From a virus: 53,092 bases of DNA. Both the position numbers and the translations under genes were made by a program. Under the pieces are notes generated by a model. That model worked only from the letters and a program-made list of their open reading frames with translations. It was not told the origin of the DNA and searched no databases. The DNA lies in the IMG/VR virus record IMGVR_UViG_3300025086_000036, positions 1 to 53,092 of that record, one strand, 5' to 3'. Of this stretch, positions 34,402 to 41,679 are shown piece by piece. Within the stretch, counting starts at the first letter, position 1. Every line of letters starts with the position of its first letter.

Positions 34402-34938
34402 TTACTCGGTTGTTGAGGGTGCTTCGGGTGTTTCCACCACTTTTTGAACAATTAAGTTCTTCAAAGCCTTACCCTTAACGTATTGGTAGTCTTTTGAACT
34501 ACCACGTATTGCACTGTGTACTCTAGCATCAAATGAAGCGAGTTCATAATCTGCGAAAGTTTCAGCAGTTGGGAAAACTCCACCACCGCCTCTCTTACTC
34601 TTTACTGCGAATCTTTGAAAGAAATTAGTATTCCAAAGAGTAATTAGAGCAGTTCGTGCTTCTGTTCTGTCAGAATTATAGTCTTCAAGAAGTTTTGAAT
34701 CCATTGTTGAAGCCTTGCCTGTTTTGAAAGGACTGTTTGCTATATCCATAAAGAGAGTTCGAACAGTAGACATAATTCTACTTCTTCGGTCTTCATCTTT
34801 CTTACCTTTCTTCATAAGAGTAGTCAGGGATTCTAAATCCTCTGAATAATTGTCATGACCCTCGTCATTCCAACCCTTATTGGCTTTTTGCCATGCTTTC
34901 ACTGTTACTTCAAAATTATTCCACTTATCATCTGTCAT
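34402..34938 (-). CDS. Uncharacterised protein, paralogue of the 36378-36851 product
   Basis: A 178-residue protein. ATG 34938 follows AGGAG nine nt upstream. It shares with the protein at 36378-36851 the helix STVRTLFMDIANSPF (there STIREIARDYSNAPY) and similar length, so the two are probably duplicates with diverged flanks. The C-terminus is Pro/Thr/Glu-rich. Both genes have the same operator. Function unknown. Confidence 0.6.
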   Translation of the reverse strand: MTDDKWNNFEVTVKAWQKANKGWNDEGHDNYSEDLESLTTLMKKGKKDEDRRSRIMSTVRTLFMDIANSPFKTGKASTMDSKLLEDYNSDRTEARTALITLWNTNFFQRFAVKSKRGGGGVFPTAETFADYELASFDARVHSAIRGSSKDYQYVKGKALKNLIVQKVVETPEAPSTTE

Positions 34939-34974
34939 AATGGATGTCTCCTACTATATCTGACGTTTGGGGGG

Positions 34975-35030
34975 TATATAGGGTATTCAGATTCACAAAG
35001 TAGTTCATACCATATGGTAGGATACTTTGT
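34975..35030 (-). promoter_or_regulatory. Operator copy 3 with ACCC-TATA promoter
   Basis: One of the two best palindromes: ACAAAGT (34995-35001), ACCATATGGT (35009-35018), ACTTTGT (35024-35030). ACCCTATATA (34975-34984, minus strand) lies about 37-46 nt before ATG 34938, leaving a short leader with a ribosome site. Confidence 0.75.
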
Positions 35031-35056
35031 CATCATACCTGATGGGAGGAAGAGTC

Positions 35057-35218
35057 TTACTCTTCTTCTCCGCATTCATCAGGGTCACACACTGAAATAT
35101 CATATTCTCTGTAATTATACCCCTCATCAATAGTATTTCCACAAATAGAACACTCTTCAGTATAGAAAACCCAAGAGGGCAAACTATCCTCCGGTAATGC
35201 ATTACTTCTATCACGCAT
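35057..35218 (-). CDS. 53-residue zinc-binding protein
   Basis: ATG 35218 is preceded by GAGGTGG at good spacing. The product contains CSICGN and CDPDECGEE, a C-x2-C ... C-x5-C candidate zinc site, and is acidic. The preceding gap holds other short frames; this one has the clearest ribosome site and composition. Confidence 0.55.
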   Translation of the reverse strand: MRDRSNALPEDSLPSWVFYTEECSICGNTIDEGYNYREYDISVCDPDECGEEE

Positions 35219-35277
35219 AATTCCACCTCTCAAAGATATACTCTTCTGTTTCTACTCTCAAAACTAATTTCATCAAG

Positions 35278-35415
35278 TTAATCAGCCTCCAATTCAGAAA
35301 GATATTCATCAATCTGTTGTGCTATGTCATCCGGTATAGTCGCAATGCTTACTCTCTCGCCATTCTCTAATTCAGCATCAATACACCAACTCACTACTCT
35401 TAGCAAGGTAGACAC
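35278..35415 (-). CDS. Possible 45-residue acidic protein
   Basis: A frame starting at GTG 35415 with GGAG close upstream, overlapping the preceding zinc protein by 16 nt; the product starts MSTLLRVVSWCIDAE and ends in an acidic helix (DEYLSELEAD). A 20-residue frame (35211-35273) after it also has a GGAGG. Both are uncertain because they are very short, but the region is otherwise empty and lies between expressed genes. Confidence 0.35.
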   Translation of the reverse strand: MSTLLRVVSWCIDAELENGERVSIATIPDDIAQQIDEYLSELEAD

Positions 35416-35543
35416 ACTCCACAATTTTCATTAGGGCATACATACCATAACATCATTACGGGTTTTCTAGTAATCATATTAAAATCACTTCTTTCATATG
35501 TATCGCCTTCGTCTATATCTGTATTACATTCTTCACATTTCAT
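35400..35543 (-). CDS. 47-residue zinc-binding protein
   Basis: ATG 35543 opens a frame with MKCEECNTDIDEG and CPNENCGVCLPC; up to seven Cys could form one or two zinc sites. It follows the 57-residue gene by one nt (35543/35545). Same style as several other tiny Cys-rich products in this area. Confidence 0.5.
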   Translation of the reverse strand: MKCEECNTDIDEGDTYERSDFNMITRKPVMMLWYVCPNENCGVCLPC

Positions 35544-35544
35544 T

Positions 35545-35718
35545 TTAATCACGTATCCACGCTATAACAGGTATAGTAAGACATTGAGAAAGTGGTATAA
35601 CCACCGACTCATCTCTTCTTAATGACGGGTTATGCGAATATATCCTTTCATAAATACATTTCAACTGCCATTCTTTCAATACTACTTCCCAAGGTCTTCT
35701 ATCTTCTCTCGTTGCCAT
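35545..35718 (-). CDS. Small uncharacterised protein
   Basis: 57 residues from ATG 35718, preceded by GGAGGAG. Contains RRPWEVVLKEWQLKC, a W-x-V-V-L-K stretch that is similar to, but probably unrelated to, the late tag. It follows the preceding gene by 5 nt. Confidence 0.5.
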   Translation of the reverse strand: MATREDRRPWEVVLKEWQLKCIYERIYSHNPSLRRDESVVIPLSQCLTIPVIAWIRD

Positions 35719-35723
35719 TTCAA

Positions 35724-35897
35724 TCACTCCTCCGTATAGGAATCAAACCACATTCCACGTTTTTTCATATCTGAACAAGTTGAACCACTTGTTTCAGGGT
35801 CTTGACAATGTGCTTGTGCTTCTTCAAGGGTTAACCCTTTCTTTACTGTTGTATTATCCCCATTAAATCTCTGTCTTATTATCTTATATCTTACCAT
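35724..35897 (-). CDS. 57-residue protein of a common small phage family
   Basis: ATG 35897 follows GGAGGAAT. The product starts MVRYKIIRQRFNGDN and continues GLTLEEAQAHCQDPETSG. I recognise this layout (RYKI...KKGLTLEEAQ-HC-DPETS) as a small protein seen in many bacteriophages; its function is not known to me. Placed by sequence pattern. Confidence 0.65.
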   Translation of the reverse strand: MVRYKIIRQRFNGDNTTVKKGLTLEEAQAHCQDPETSGSTCSDMKKRGMWFDSYTEE

Positions 35898-35898
35898 T

Positions 35899-36210
35899 TT
35901 ATATTCCTCCGCTATTTTTATTTGTATATAGAGTAAACTCTGACCTAAACCTCTTAGGTTGAAACTTAGGATTAGTACCGACTAACATCTCTGAAAGTTT
36001 TTGAACTTGAGTATGAGTCATATCCATTTCATGTGCCATTTGTACCATCCATTCATAATGCCTTCTAGTAAAAAGAGTGGAAGACGGTTTAGGATAAGAC
36101 TTACCTTTAGTTCTTGCACCACATGAACACACGAACTCAATTAAACTATCAATATCATCTATTTCTGTACTCTCTCCACACTTCCAACATTCAATCATAC
36201 CTGTCTGCAT
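35899..36210 (-). CDS. Small zinc-ribbon protein with leaderless start
   Basis: 103 residues from ATG 36210; a TATA box at 36232-36240 lies about 26 nt ahead, so translation probably begins at the first base. The N-terminal half is a zinc ribbon ECWKCGES...FVCSCGAR (C-x2-C ... C-x-C). The C-terminal half is a helical domain with HYEWMVQMAHEMDMTHTQVQKL. May be a DNA- or RNA-binding regulator. First gene of a small operon running to 35057. Confidence 0.6.
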   Translation of the reverse strand: MQTGMIECWKCGESTEIDDIDSLIEFVCSCGARTKGKSYPKPSSTLFTRRHYEWMVQMAHEMDMTHTQVQKLSEMLVGTNPKFQPKRFRSEFTLYTNKNSGGI

Positions 36211-36231
36211 ACTCTATACCCCTAATAGTAG

Positions 36232-36303
36232 GTATATATAGGGTTTTTACGACAAAGTGCCGAACCATATGGTAAGATGTACTTTGTCACATCAACCCCA
36301 TAT
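36232..36303. promoter_or_regulatory. Operator copy 4, possibly bidirectional
   Basis: ACAAAGT (36252-36258), ACCATATGGT (36264-36273), ACTTTGT (36281-36287). To the left, ACCCTATATA on the minus strand serves ATG 36210. To the right, ACCCCATATA on the plus strand (36293-36302) is at the mirrored distance; a transcript from it would start near 36326, antisense to the 36378-36851 gene. Confidence 0.7.
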
Positions 36304-36311
36304 ACTCAGAG

Positions 36312-36337
36312 AGTAGAGGAGAATTAACTCCTCTACT
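36312..36337 (-). terminator. Perfect 10-bp hairpin
   Basis: AGTAGAGGAG (36312-36321) and CTCCTCTACT (36328-36337) are a perfect inverted repeat with loop AATTAA. It is 40 nt beyond the stop of the 36378-36851 gene on the minus strand, so it is likely its terminator. Confidence 0.5.
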
Positions 36338-36377
36338 CCTCAAATAAGGTTGCTTAGAAGGGATGAAAACACCCACC

Positions 36378-36851
36378 TTACTCTTGACCTCCATTGGAAG
36401 GAATAGTAGACACAAGACTGTCATGAGTACCATCCCAAGTGCCTGACTTAGACATACTAACAGCAACGCTGTTAATATTCTTCAATACACTTGAAGCCCA
36501 CGCCTGACCATCAGCAAAGTGCTTAACTTTGCTTCTTTGGTTAGGTAGCATCAATGCTCTAATAGCATCTCCACCATTATCGAAAGCCTCAGCCATAGCG
36601 TTAACTGCTTCAGTAACTGAAGCAACAACTGCCTGACCCTCAGCAGGAAGAGAGTAGCCTCTCTGTCCGTATGGAGCGTTTGAATAATCCCTCGCAATCT
36701 CTCTAATAGTAGAGGAAATGCGAACTTGTCTTGATTCATTACTTGTTCCTTTCTCAATCATTTTGCGGATAGTAGCATTATCTGCCTTATCCACAGTCTT
36801 GTCAGCGTCTAGCCATGCTAGAGTCGTTCCTGTAAATTGTGTCCATTCCAT
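36378..36851 (-). CDS. Uncharacterised protein, paralogue of the 34402-34938 product
   Basis: 157 residues; starts MEWTQFTGTTLAWL after AGGTGAT. It shares STIREIARDYSNAPY and overall helical layout with the 178-residue paralogue. The start has M-E-W, faintly like the late tag, but the rest does not fit. Operator-controlled; role unknown. Confidence 0.6.
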   Translation of the reverse strand: MEWTQFTGTTLAWLDADKTVDKADNATIRKMIEKGTSNESRQVRISSTIREIARDYSNAPYGQRGYSLPAEGQAVVASVTEAVNAMAEAFDNGGDAIRALMLPNQRSKVKHFADGQAWASSVLKNINSVAVSMSKSGTWDGTHDSLVSTIPSNGGQE

Positions 36852-36920
36852 TTTATATCACCTGTTAAGATAGATAGGTTTTCTCAAACCCTTCTAAGCA
36901 ATATTATATTGGTAATATCG

Positions 36921-36974
36921 GTATATGGGGTTTCTGCTACAAAGTGCCACAACCATATGGTTGGTACGTTCCTT
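36921..36974 (-). promoter_or_regulatory. Operator copy 5 with ACCC-TATA promoter
   Basis: ACAAAGT (36939-36945) and ACCATATGGT (36952-36961); the distal arm is poor (CCTTTGGG). ACCCCATATA on the minus strand (36921-36930) is about 70 nt before ATG 36851; a longer leader with an AGGTGAT ribosome site is used here. Confidence 0.65.
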
Positions 36975-37022
36975 TGGGAAGTTAAACCCCAATAAGATGA
37001 CCCGAAGGCCAAATTATTGGAT

Positions 37023-37283
37023 TTAACTCCATTGGTCGTTAACGCTGAGTTCGGTGACTGAATAGGGTAGGTTAGTTAGTATATTTTCAATTTCTATCCT
37101 TCGTGGTCTACCACTTCCTCGCATTGCTCCGTTCAATGTTGCTAATTCCTTGGTTAGTAAAAGTATGACTCTATCATTGAGCCTCTTGCATTCTGCTAAT
37201 GCAACTCTTTCCCTCTGATACAATCCTCTTGATATTTTAGTACCATCATCATTTTTATTCACCTGATATATCACGCTTGACAT
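37023..37283 (-). CDS. Small uncharacterised protein with leaderless start
   Basis: 86 residues from ATG 37283; TATA-like CATATAC about 26 nt ahead. Basic N-terminal half with a helical segment (RVALAECKRLNDRVILLLTKE) and GSGRPRRIEIENIL. Divergent from the plus-strand gene at 37399 and shares one operator with it. Function unknown. Confidence 0.55.
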   Translation of the reverse strand: MSSVIYQVNKNDDGTKISRGLYQRERVALAECKRLNDRVILLLTKELATLNGAMRGSGRPRRIEIENILTNLPYSVTELSVNDQWS

Positions 37284-37303
37284 GGTATTTACTACAAATT
37301 ATG

Positions 37304-37378
37304 AGTATATGTAGGGTACTATTCACAAAGTATTGTACCATATGGTGGGGCTACTTTGTCAGAATCACCCCATATATC
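37304..37378. promoter_or_regulatory. Operator copy 6, shared by divergent leaderless promoters
   Basis: ACAAAGT (37325-37331), ACCATATGGT (37337-37346), ACTTTGT (37353-37359). On the left, TACATATAC on the minus strand lies 26 nt before ATG 37283. On the right, ACCCCATATA (37367-37376, plus strand) lies about 25 nt before ATG 37399. The near-perfect symmetry fits one dimeric regulator serving both directions. Confidence 0.8.
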
Positions 37379-37398
37379 AGATAAGAGTTGTATATACT

Positions 37399-37584
37399 AT
37401 GTCAAGATTAATTGAAGGCAAAGTGTATCCTTACGAGTTAGAGGTTGGACACTCTAAATCAGGTTCACATCAAGTATTAGTCATCAAAAGCCTAAAGGTC
37501 AAAGGTGATGACTTAGCCAAGGCATTAGAAGAGTTGCATTCTGCAATTAATGTATTCAATGAAATACTAAACCAAAATAATTAG
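37399..37584 (+). CDS. Small uncharacterised protein with leaderless start
   Basis: 61 residues (MSRLIEGKVYPYELEVGHSK). A TATA box about 25 nt before ATG 37399 and the divergent operator support the start; in-frame extension upstream would cross the promoter. Residues 10-35 form a beta hairpin-like segment, then a helix (LAKALEELHSAINVF). First plus-strand gene. Function unknown. Confidence 0.6.
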   Translation: MSRLIEGKVYPYELEVGHSKSGSHQVLVIKSLKVKGDDLAKALEELHSAINVFNEILNQNN

Positions 37585-38112
37585 ATTCCCATATGGGGCT
37601 GAAAGTGGATAGGATGACATCACAGGATTAAGCAGGGGTAAGCCCTAAATCCCACTCTAAGATTTGTCAGAACGCTTTGTTCTTGTATCCTCTCTAATCT
37701 CAACGACATATACTAACTATTCTAGAACAGTTATGTATAATTAATCGGTTGGGCATGATTGAACAACAAACTTCCCACTGCTTAGAGCATGAAAAAATAT
37801 CTCCTTTCACCGAAGCCCCATATATTATATTCCAAACAAGGAAGGGTGAAATGCCTTCTGTCTTATTTCAATGGTAACATTGAGATATAATAATGGTGAA
37901 CCCTACCATCTCTTTGAGGTGGGGGTTGATTAAATCATCCAGCGCCGTGAGCGAGGATTGAAGGAACATTGGCGCGACAAGAAAAGAGGTCTTGTCCTGA
38001 AACCTGAACCACGCTTCTGAGGTTGTGAAAGAAAGCATATGACGATGTGTAAGTATTTTGCAATCAACATGATATGAAAGCAGGTAAGCCAATTCAACCA
38101 TTTATTTTTTTA
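37585..38112. other. Gene-free stretch with possible structured RNA
   Basis: No frame with a ribosome site or coherent composition covers these 530 bases. GC-richer islands stand out in an AT-rich genome, such as GCGCCGTGAGCGAGG... closing with GGCGC (about 37942-37975), and GTCCTGAAACCTGAACCACG. A plus-strand ACCC-like TATA (AGCCCCATATATT, near 37814) could start an RNA about 37845, and operator copy 7 could drive one leftward from about 38090. I see no tRNA features. Confidence 0.4.
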
Positions 38113-38153
38113 GATATATGGGGATGTCCTACAAAGTGGCCTTACCATATGGT
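38113..38153 (-). promoter_or_regulatory. Operator copy 7 with ACCC-TATA promoter, no clear gene
   Basis: ACAAAGT (38131-38137) and ACCATATGGT (38144-38153), with CCCCATATATC on the minus strand (38113-38123). The distal arm is missing. No convincing minus-strand coding region starts within 60 nt, so its transcript may be non-coding. Confidence 0.55.
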
Positions 38154-38448
38154 TGTAATTTTTGCAATAGAAATAAACTCGGCGGAGGTGTTCGCAGAGG
38201 TGGCAGGGCTATATATATCGAAATGGACAAATCCATATTGTCAGCGAGTGTCATTCATTCGCATGTTTATCCTAGTGATATATTTAATCAACACCTTATC
38301 CTAGATACACAACCTTTGACACCTACAAATCAATACATTTTATTGGGTATAAACTACCCTTCCCATATAGTATAATATAATATACTAATATTAGTATGGT
38401 ATAACATATAATTAATATCTATATTGTAACAGTCTCTGAATCTGCTTT

Positions 38449-38732
38449 CGTTTATCCTCGTTTATCAAGTCAAATGATAAATGGAAACGCTAGAAAAGTG
38501 GATTTTTGAGTCATATAGATATATTTTATATATTCATTTATCATTTATTATTATTATACATATATATTATTACACTTACTCTCTCTCAATATCTACTATT
38601 ACCTACTACTATTATTATTATAGAGCATGGTGATAAACGTGATAAACGATACATGGATAGGAATATCTGCGATTCCTGAATAATTTCGCAGAATAATGTT
38701 TATCATTGCCTGTATAATTGGCATGATAAACG
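38449..38732. other. Candidate replication origin: AT-rich DNA with GATAAACG iterons
   Basis: The 8-mer CGTTTATC / GATAAACG occurs at 38449-38456, 38459-38466, 38632-38639, 38641-38648 and 38725-38732, with one-mismatch copies near 38476, 38538 and 38698, and an outlier GTTTATCC near 38265. Two pairs are direct repeats spaced 9-10 nt. They flank a very AT-rich segment (38520-38630). Together with the adjacent strand switch between leftward and rightward gene blocks this is typical of an origin bound by an initiator. No initiator gene is visible in the window. Confidence 0.6.
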
Positions 38733-39422
38733 ACATCACACTCAACAATTTATGGAAGACAAGAAATGCGTTTGGCTCACTTAGCGGTGCGTCATCTGAC
38801 AAGCGAAGTAGTGACCTTTAGGGGGAATGACGGAGTGACAGAGTATTGGCATAAGTTGGGAATTGTAGGTTACTTACAGTAATTGAACGGATAGATACAG
38901 GAGTTCGCCCTTCTAACAATTATGAAAGACAAGCCCTCTTCGGAGGTGAGTCCACTAGTTTTGTAAGATTGAATACCTAACCCTATGGAGTTGTCTAAGG
39001 GTTGCTTTGCGCTATAAAAAAGAGCAGTCGGTATTGCGGTAAATATCATCAATGTGTTACTTCAGCACATTACATCACCTCCGAGTAAGACGGCATAGTA
39101 CGTCTGTTCACCCTACTCATCACACTCAAAGTACAAGGTTTTTTTACTTCCTAAAACTATATTTGATTGGGGCTGATTACCCCAAACTTAACTGAGGCTC
39201 AACCCAACATCTTGTGTTGGAAAATCCTATTTATAGGTCTTACTCAGAATAAAGACGGTTTATCCTTGTGCGTATAATGATGTTGGGCTTCCCTACTTTG
39301 CACGCAAGATTAGTGGGAAAACATCTAAGAGTTGGGTTTTGATTAAGTAATAAATTATGGTCGATTGAGCATCGTAGGTAATTTTCCCAACTAATCACAT
39401 TCAAGAAAGGAGAGAAATAAAA
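38733..39422. other. Gene-free stretch with several hairpins
   Basis: About 690 bases without a supported gene. Inverted repeats include AGACG...CGTCT (39088-39105) within GAGTA...TACTC (39083-39118), TTGGGG...CCCCAA (about 39167-39184) and CCAACA...TGTTGG near 39205-39220. It ends with AAAGGAGAG before ATG 39423. It may hold the 5' leader of the rightward early transcript and/or a non-coding RNA. Confidence 0.4.
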
Positions 39423-39704
39423 ATGAAAATAAATAAAAACGGATTTGTAGAAAACAAAACATACATACACATGGTAACTGATAGGTATCATACTCACATG
39501 AAAGTGTCAGTATTTGATTCGCCAAACTTAGGTGGTATGACTTTACATAAAGAGCGAGACATTACAACAAATAACAAATCAAAGATATACGCTTGGGCTA
39601 AAGAGAATGGCTATCCTGTATATCATTGGAAGCAGGAAGCATTCATGTCTCCTTATGTTTATTCACCAAGTATCGCAGAACCAATTGACCCAAGGGGATA
39701 TTGA
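39423..39704 (+). CDS. Small uncharacterised early protein
   Basis: 93 residues; the ATG follows AAAGGAGAG. Contains aromatic and His-rich stretches (HMVTDRYHTHMKV, GYPVYHWKQEAFM). First gene of the rightward block downstream of the origin region. No family recognised. Confidence 0.55.
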   Translation: MKINKNGFVENKTYIHMVTDRYHTHMKVSVFDSPNLGGMTLHKERDITTNNKSKIYAWAKENGYPVYHWKQEAFMSPYVYSPSIAEPIDPRGY

Positions 39705-39706
39705 AA

Positions 39707-40237
39707 ATGAATATATTCGTATTAGATAACTGCCCTAGAGAAAGTGCTAGAATGATGGCAGACAAACACGTAGTAAAAATGCCGACTGAAAGTTTACAGA
39801 TGATTTCAACAATACTAAACTTGTATGGATTGAAGAGTCCTTACAAACCTGTGATGTTAAATCATCCTTGTACTATTTGGTCAAGAGAGACAAAACAGAA
39901 TATGCAATTTTTACTAGACCATGCAGATGAGTTGTGCAAAGAGTATACTCGTAGATATGGTAAAGTTCACAAAGTCGAACTCTCAATGAAAGAGTTTGCA
40001 GAAGAAATAGAGAAGGTTCTAACCTTGTTACCTGATGATGGGTTAACCCCCTTCGCAGTAGCAATCAGTGAGAACCAAAAATGCAGAAGTGCAGTGAAAA
40101 ACTTTGATAGTTTAAGTACTGTCGAAAAGTATAGAGCATATTACATTCACGACAAGTATTGGTTTGCAACATGGAGGTGGCCGTTAAATCCACCATCTTG
40201 GTATGCCAAACATGTGAATCAGTATGCTAGGTTTTAG
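39707..40237 (+). CDS. Pyrimidine-dimer DNA glycosylase-like protein
   Basis: 176 residues from ATG 39707 (a TTG six nt upstream is in frame but lacks support). The N-terminus MNIFVLDNCPRESARMMADK followed by HVVKMPTESLQMISTIL matches the phage group often annotated as pyrimidine dimer DNA glycosylase, in which a conserved DKHVVKM...E...Q stretch forms the core helix. The role would be base-excision repair of UV damage in viral DNA, but activity in this subgroup is uncertain. The C-terminus has YWFATWRWPLNPP. Confidence 0.6.
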   Translation: MNIFVLDNCPRESARMMADKHVVKMPTESLQMISTILNLYGLKSPYKPVMLNHPCTIWSRETKQNMQFLLDHADELCKEYTRRYGKVHKVELSMKEFAEEIEKVLTLLPDDGLTPFAVAISENQKCRSAVKNFDSLSTVEKYRAYYIHDKYWFATWRWPLNPPSWYAKHVNQYARF

Positions 40238-40248
40238 GAGGAATAAAA

Positions 40249-40791
40249 ATGTCAAAATATAATTTTAAACCAAATATTAATTTGAAATCACACCGTAAAT
40301 CAGAACGTCTTTGTTCATTCATTAGAGAAGATGGACATAGATGTAATATTCCATTTATTGGTTACAGTGTTAAACACACATATTGTGAACATCATAGACC
40401 TGAAGGTGAGGAATATGAGCAATCTAAGGATGCTACTAATCAAAGAAATATATATGTTAAAAATGCTAAATCAGATGAAATGAGAATATTCGTTGCTGAG
40501 TTAATGCAGAGAGATGCGAAGGGGCTTCTCGCAGGTGGAGAAACTGATATTAAGAATCAGAAGAAACTAAAAAAATTAAAGGAAGATGTCAAAGAACTGA
40601 AGTCTATTGTTAGTCTTTTAAACAAAGAAAATCAAAGATTAAGAAAACAGAGTAACGAACAACTCATGGAGGAAATGAAAGAACTTCGTGCAGATGTAAA
40701 CTCATTCCGAAAGACTAGCCTAAGAAACTCCGAGAGAGTTGCAGGTCTTACAGAACAAATTAAGATAATTAAAGAAAAATGGGGTCTTTGA
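40249..40791 (+). CDS. Zinc-finger plus coiled-coil protein
   Basis: 180 residues after a strong AGGAGGAA ribosome site. An N-terminal Zn-binding pattern, LCSFIREDGHRCNI ... TYCEHHRPEG (about residues 21-50), is followed by a helical linker and a long coiled coil (about 100-175). Possibly a dimeric DNA-binding protein. No known family. Confidence 0.6.
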   Translation: MSKYNFKPNINLKSHRKSERLCSFIREDGHRCNIPFIGYSVKHTYCEHHRPEGEEYEQSKDATNQRNIYVKNAKSDEMRIFVAELMQRDAKGLLAGGETDIKNQKKLKKLKEDVKELKSIVSLLNKENQRLRKQSNEQLMEEMKELRADVNSFRKTSLRNSERVAGLTEQIKIIKEKWGL

Positions 40792-41136
40792 CCCAAACAT
40801 AACAAGGCGAGGTAACACATGTGGGGTTATCCAAACCAATTCCAAGTACCTGTAATATTGGATTACGAGCCGTTGGTAAGCCTTGACCTAACTCAAGTGA
40901 GATGTATTCAAGTCGGTTTCCACAGTAATTAGTGAGATTCTCAAAAATCGTGGTGTTGCTCTCTCCGCATAATCACTTTCCGACAACACACTCAAAATGT
41001 AATAGAAATAAACTATTTTATGAAAAAGCATAAACAATGCACTATTTTGGACAGTTTAAGTAGTCTCAGGATTTATTTTTCACAGGAATTAGTTTATCTC
41101 CATTACAAATGAATAAAAAGCATAAGAGGAATTAAA
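40792..41136. other. Gene-free stretch
   Basis: 345 bases between two well-supported genes; I find no coding frame with a ribosome site. GGTGTTG...CAACAC (about 40951-40992) could form a stem. The last 30 bases are AT-rich and end in AGAGGAATTAAA before ATG 41137. It may contain a promoter or RNA leader; nothing is certain. Confidence 0.35.
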
Positions 41137-41325
41137 ATGGTAATAAGTAACAATAAATTAAATAATAAAGAGTTTTACTGTAATATCTGTAATGACACAG
41201 AACGAGTTGCGGTACAAACAGAGTATGGCGAATACGAAGTTGAAGAATGTCTTTGTGTTATGCAGAAGTTCTTTGAGAGACACGGTATAGAGGTTGAGGA
41301 AGATGACCAAGAAGATAATAGGTAG
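41137..41325 (+). CDS. Small Cys-rich zinc-finger-like protein
   Basis: 62 residues, ATG after AGAGGAATT. Contains FYCNICNDTERV and EECLCVM, that is C-x2-C ... C-x-C, the style of a rubredoxin-like knuckle. An acidic C-terminus follows. Next frame (41303) overlaps its end. Confidence 0.55.
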   Translation: MVISNNKLNNKEFYCNICNDTERVAVQTEYGEYEVEECLCVMQKFFERHGIEVEEDDQEDNR

Positions 41326-41413
41326 ATGTGAAATATGCCATATCAGAAAGGCTATTTGGACTAACCAACCCAAAGATACATGTTATGACTGCTATCAGAC
41401 CCTAACATGTTAG
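41303..41413 (+). CDS. 36-residue zinc-ribbon peptide
   Basis: ATG 41303 lies inside the preceding gene and its stop (41411-41413) overlaps the next ATG (41407). The product is MTKKIIGRCEICHIRKAIW then CYDCYQTLTC: two Cys pairs, C-x2-C ... C-x2-C, a minimal zinc ribbon. Overlap on both sides indicates translational coupling. Confidence 0.55.
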   Translation: MTKKIIGRCEICHIRKAIWTNQPKDTCYDCYQTLTC

Positions 41414-41679
41414 AGAGAGACAAGCAGTATATTAGATTTAAGAATGCACTTCTTTCAGTGAAAGAGATTCAAGCGTTTACTTGGTCTAGTCTGAAAGAAA
41501 CAGACGAAATGAATAAGTTATTCTACGGTGATAGGATAGGTGAACACGGTAGACCAAAGTACTACAAAGTAGTAGTATTTCTTCGTGGAGGGCAGAACTT
41601 TGTATCTGCTTGCACAAAGAAGAACCTTGACCATTTGATTAGAAGATTCAAAAGACAATGGTCTGATGAAGAGGAATGA
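41407..41679 (+). CDS. Small uncharacterised basic protein
   Basis: 90 residues starting MLERDKQYIRFKNALLSV. Basic, with FLRGGQNFVSACTKKNLDH in the middle. It overlaps both neighbours (7 and 4 nt) and belongs to the run of tiny early genes. No family recognised. Confidence 0.5.
   Translation: MLERDKQYIRFKNALLSVKEIQAFTWSSLKETDEMNKLFYGDRIGEHGRPKYYKVVVFLRGGQNFVSACTKKNLDHLIRRFKRQWSDEEE

Noticed and set aside
35545-35718. Further late-type tag in RPWEVVLKEW
   Set aside because: The match is internal, in an operator-region gene outside the late operon, with Pro before Trp; likely chance.
36312-36337. CRISPR-like repeat
   Set aside because: It is a single inverted repeat, not a series of direct repeats with spacers; no CRISPR array or cas gene is visible.
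37868-38101. Minus-strand 77-codon frame behind operator copy 7
   Set aside because: The ATG is only about 17 nt from the TATA box, there is no ribosome site, and it overlaps GC-rich stem sequences more consistent with RNA.
38074-38375. Plus-strand frames of about 76-85 codons over operator copy 7
   Set aside because: They run through the operator and TATA box, lack a ribosome site and have no coherent composition.
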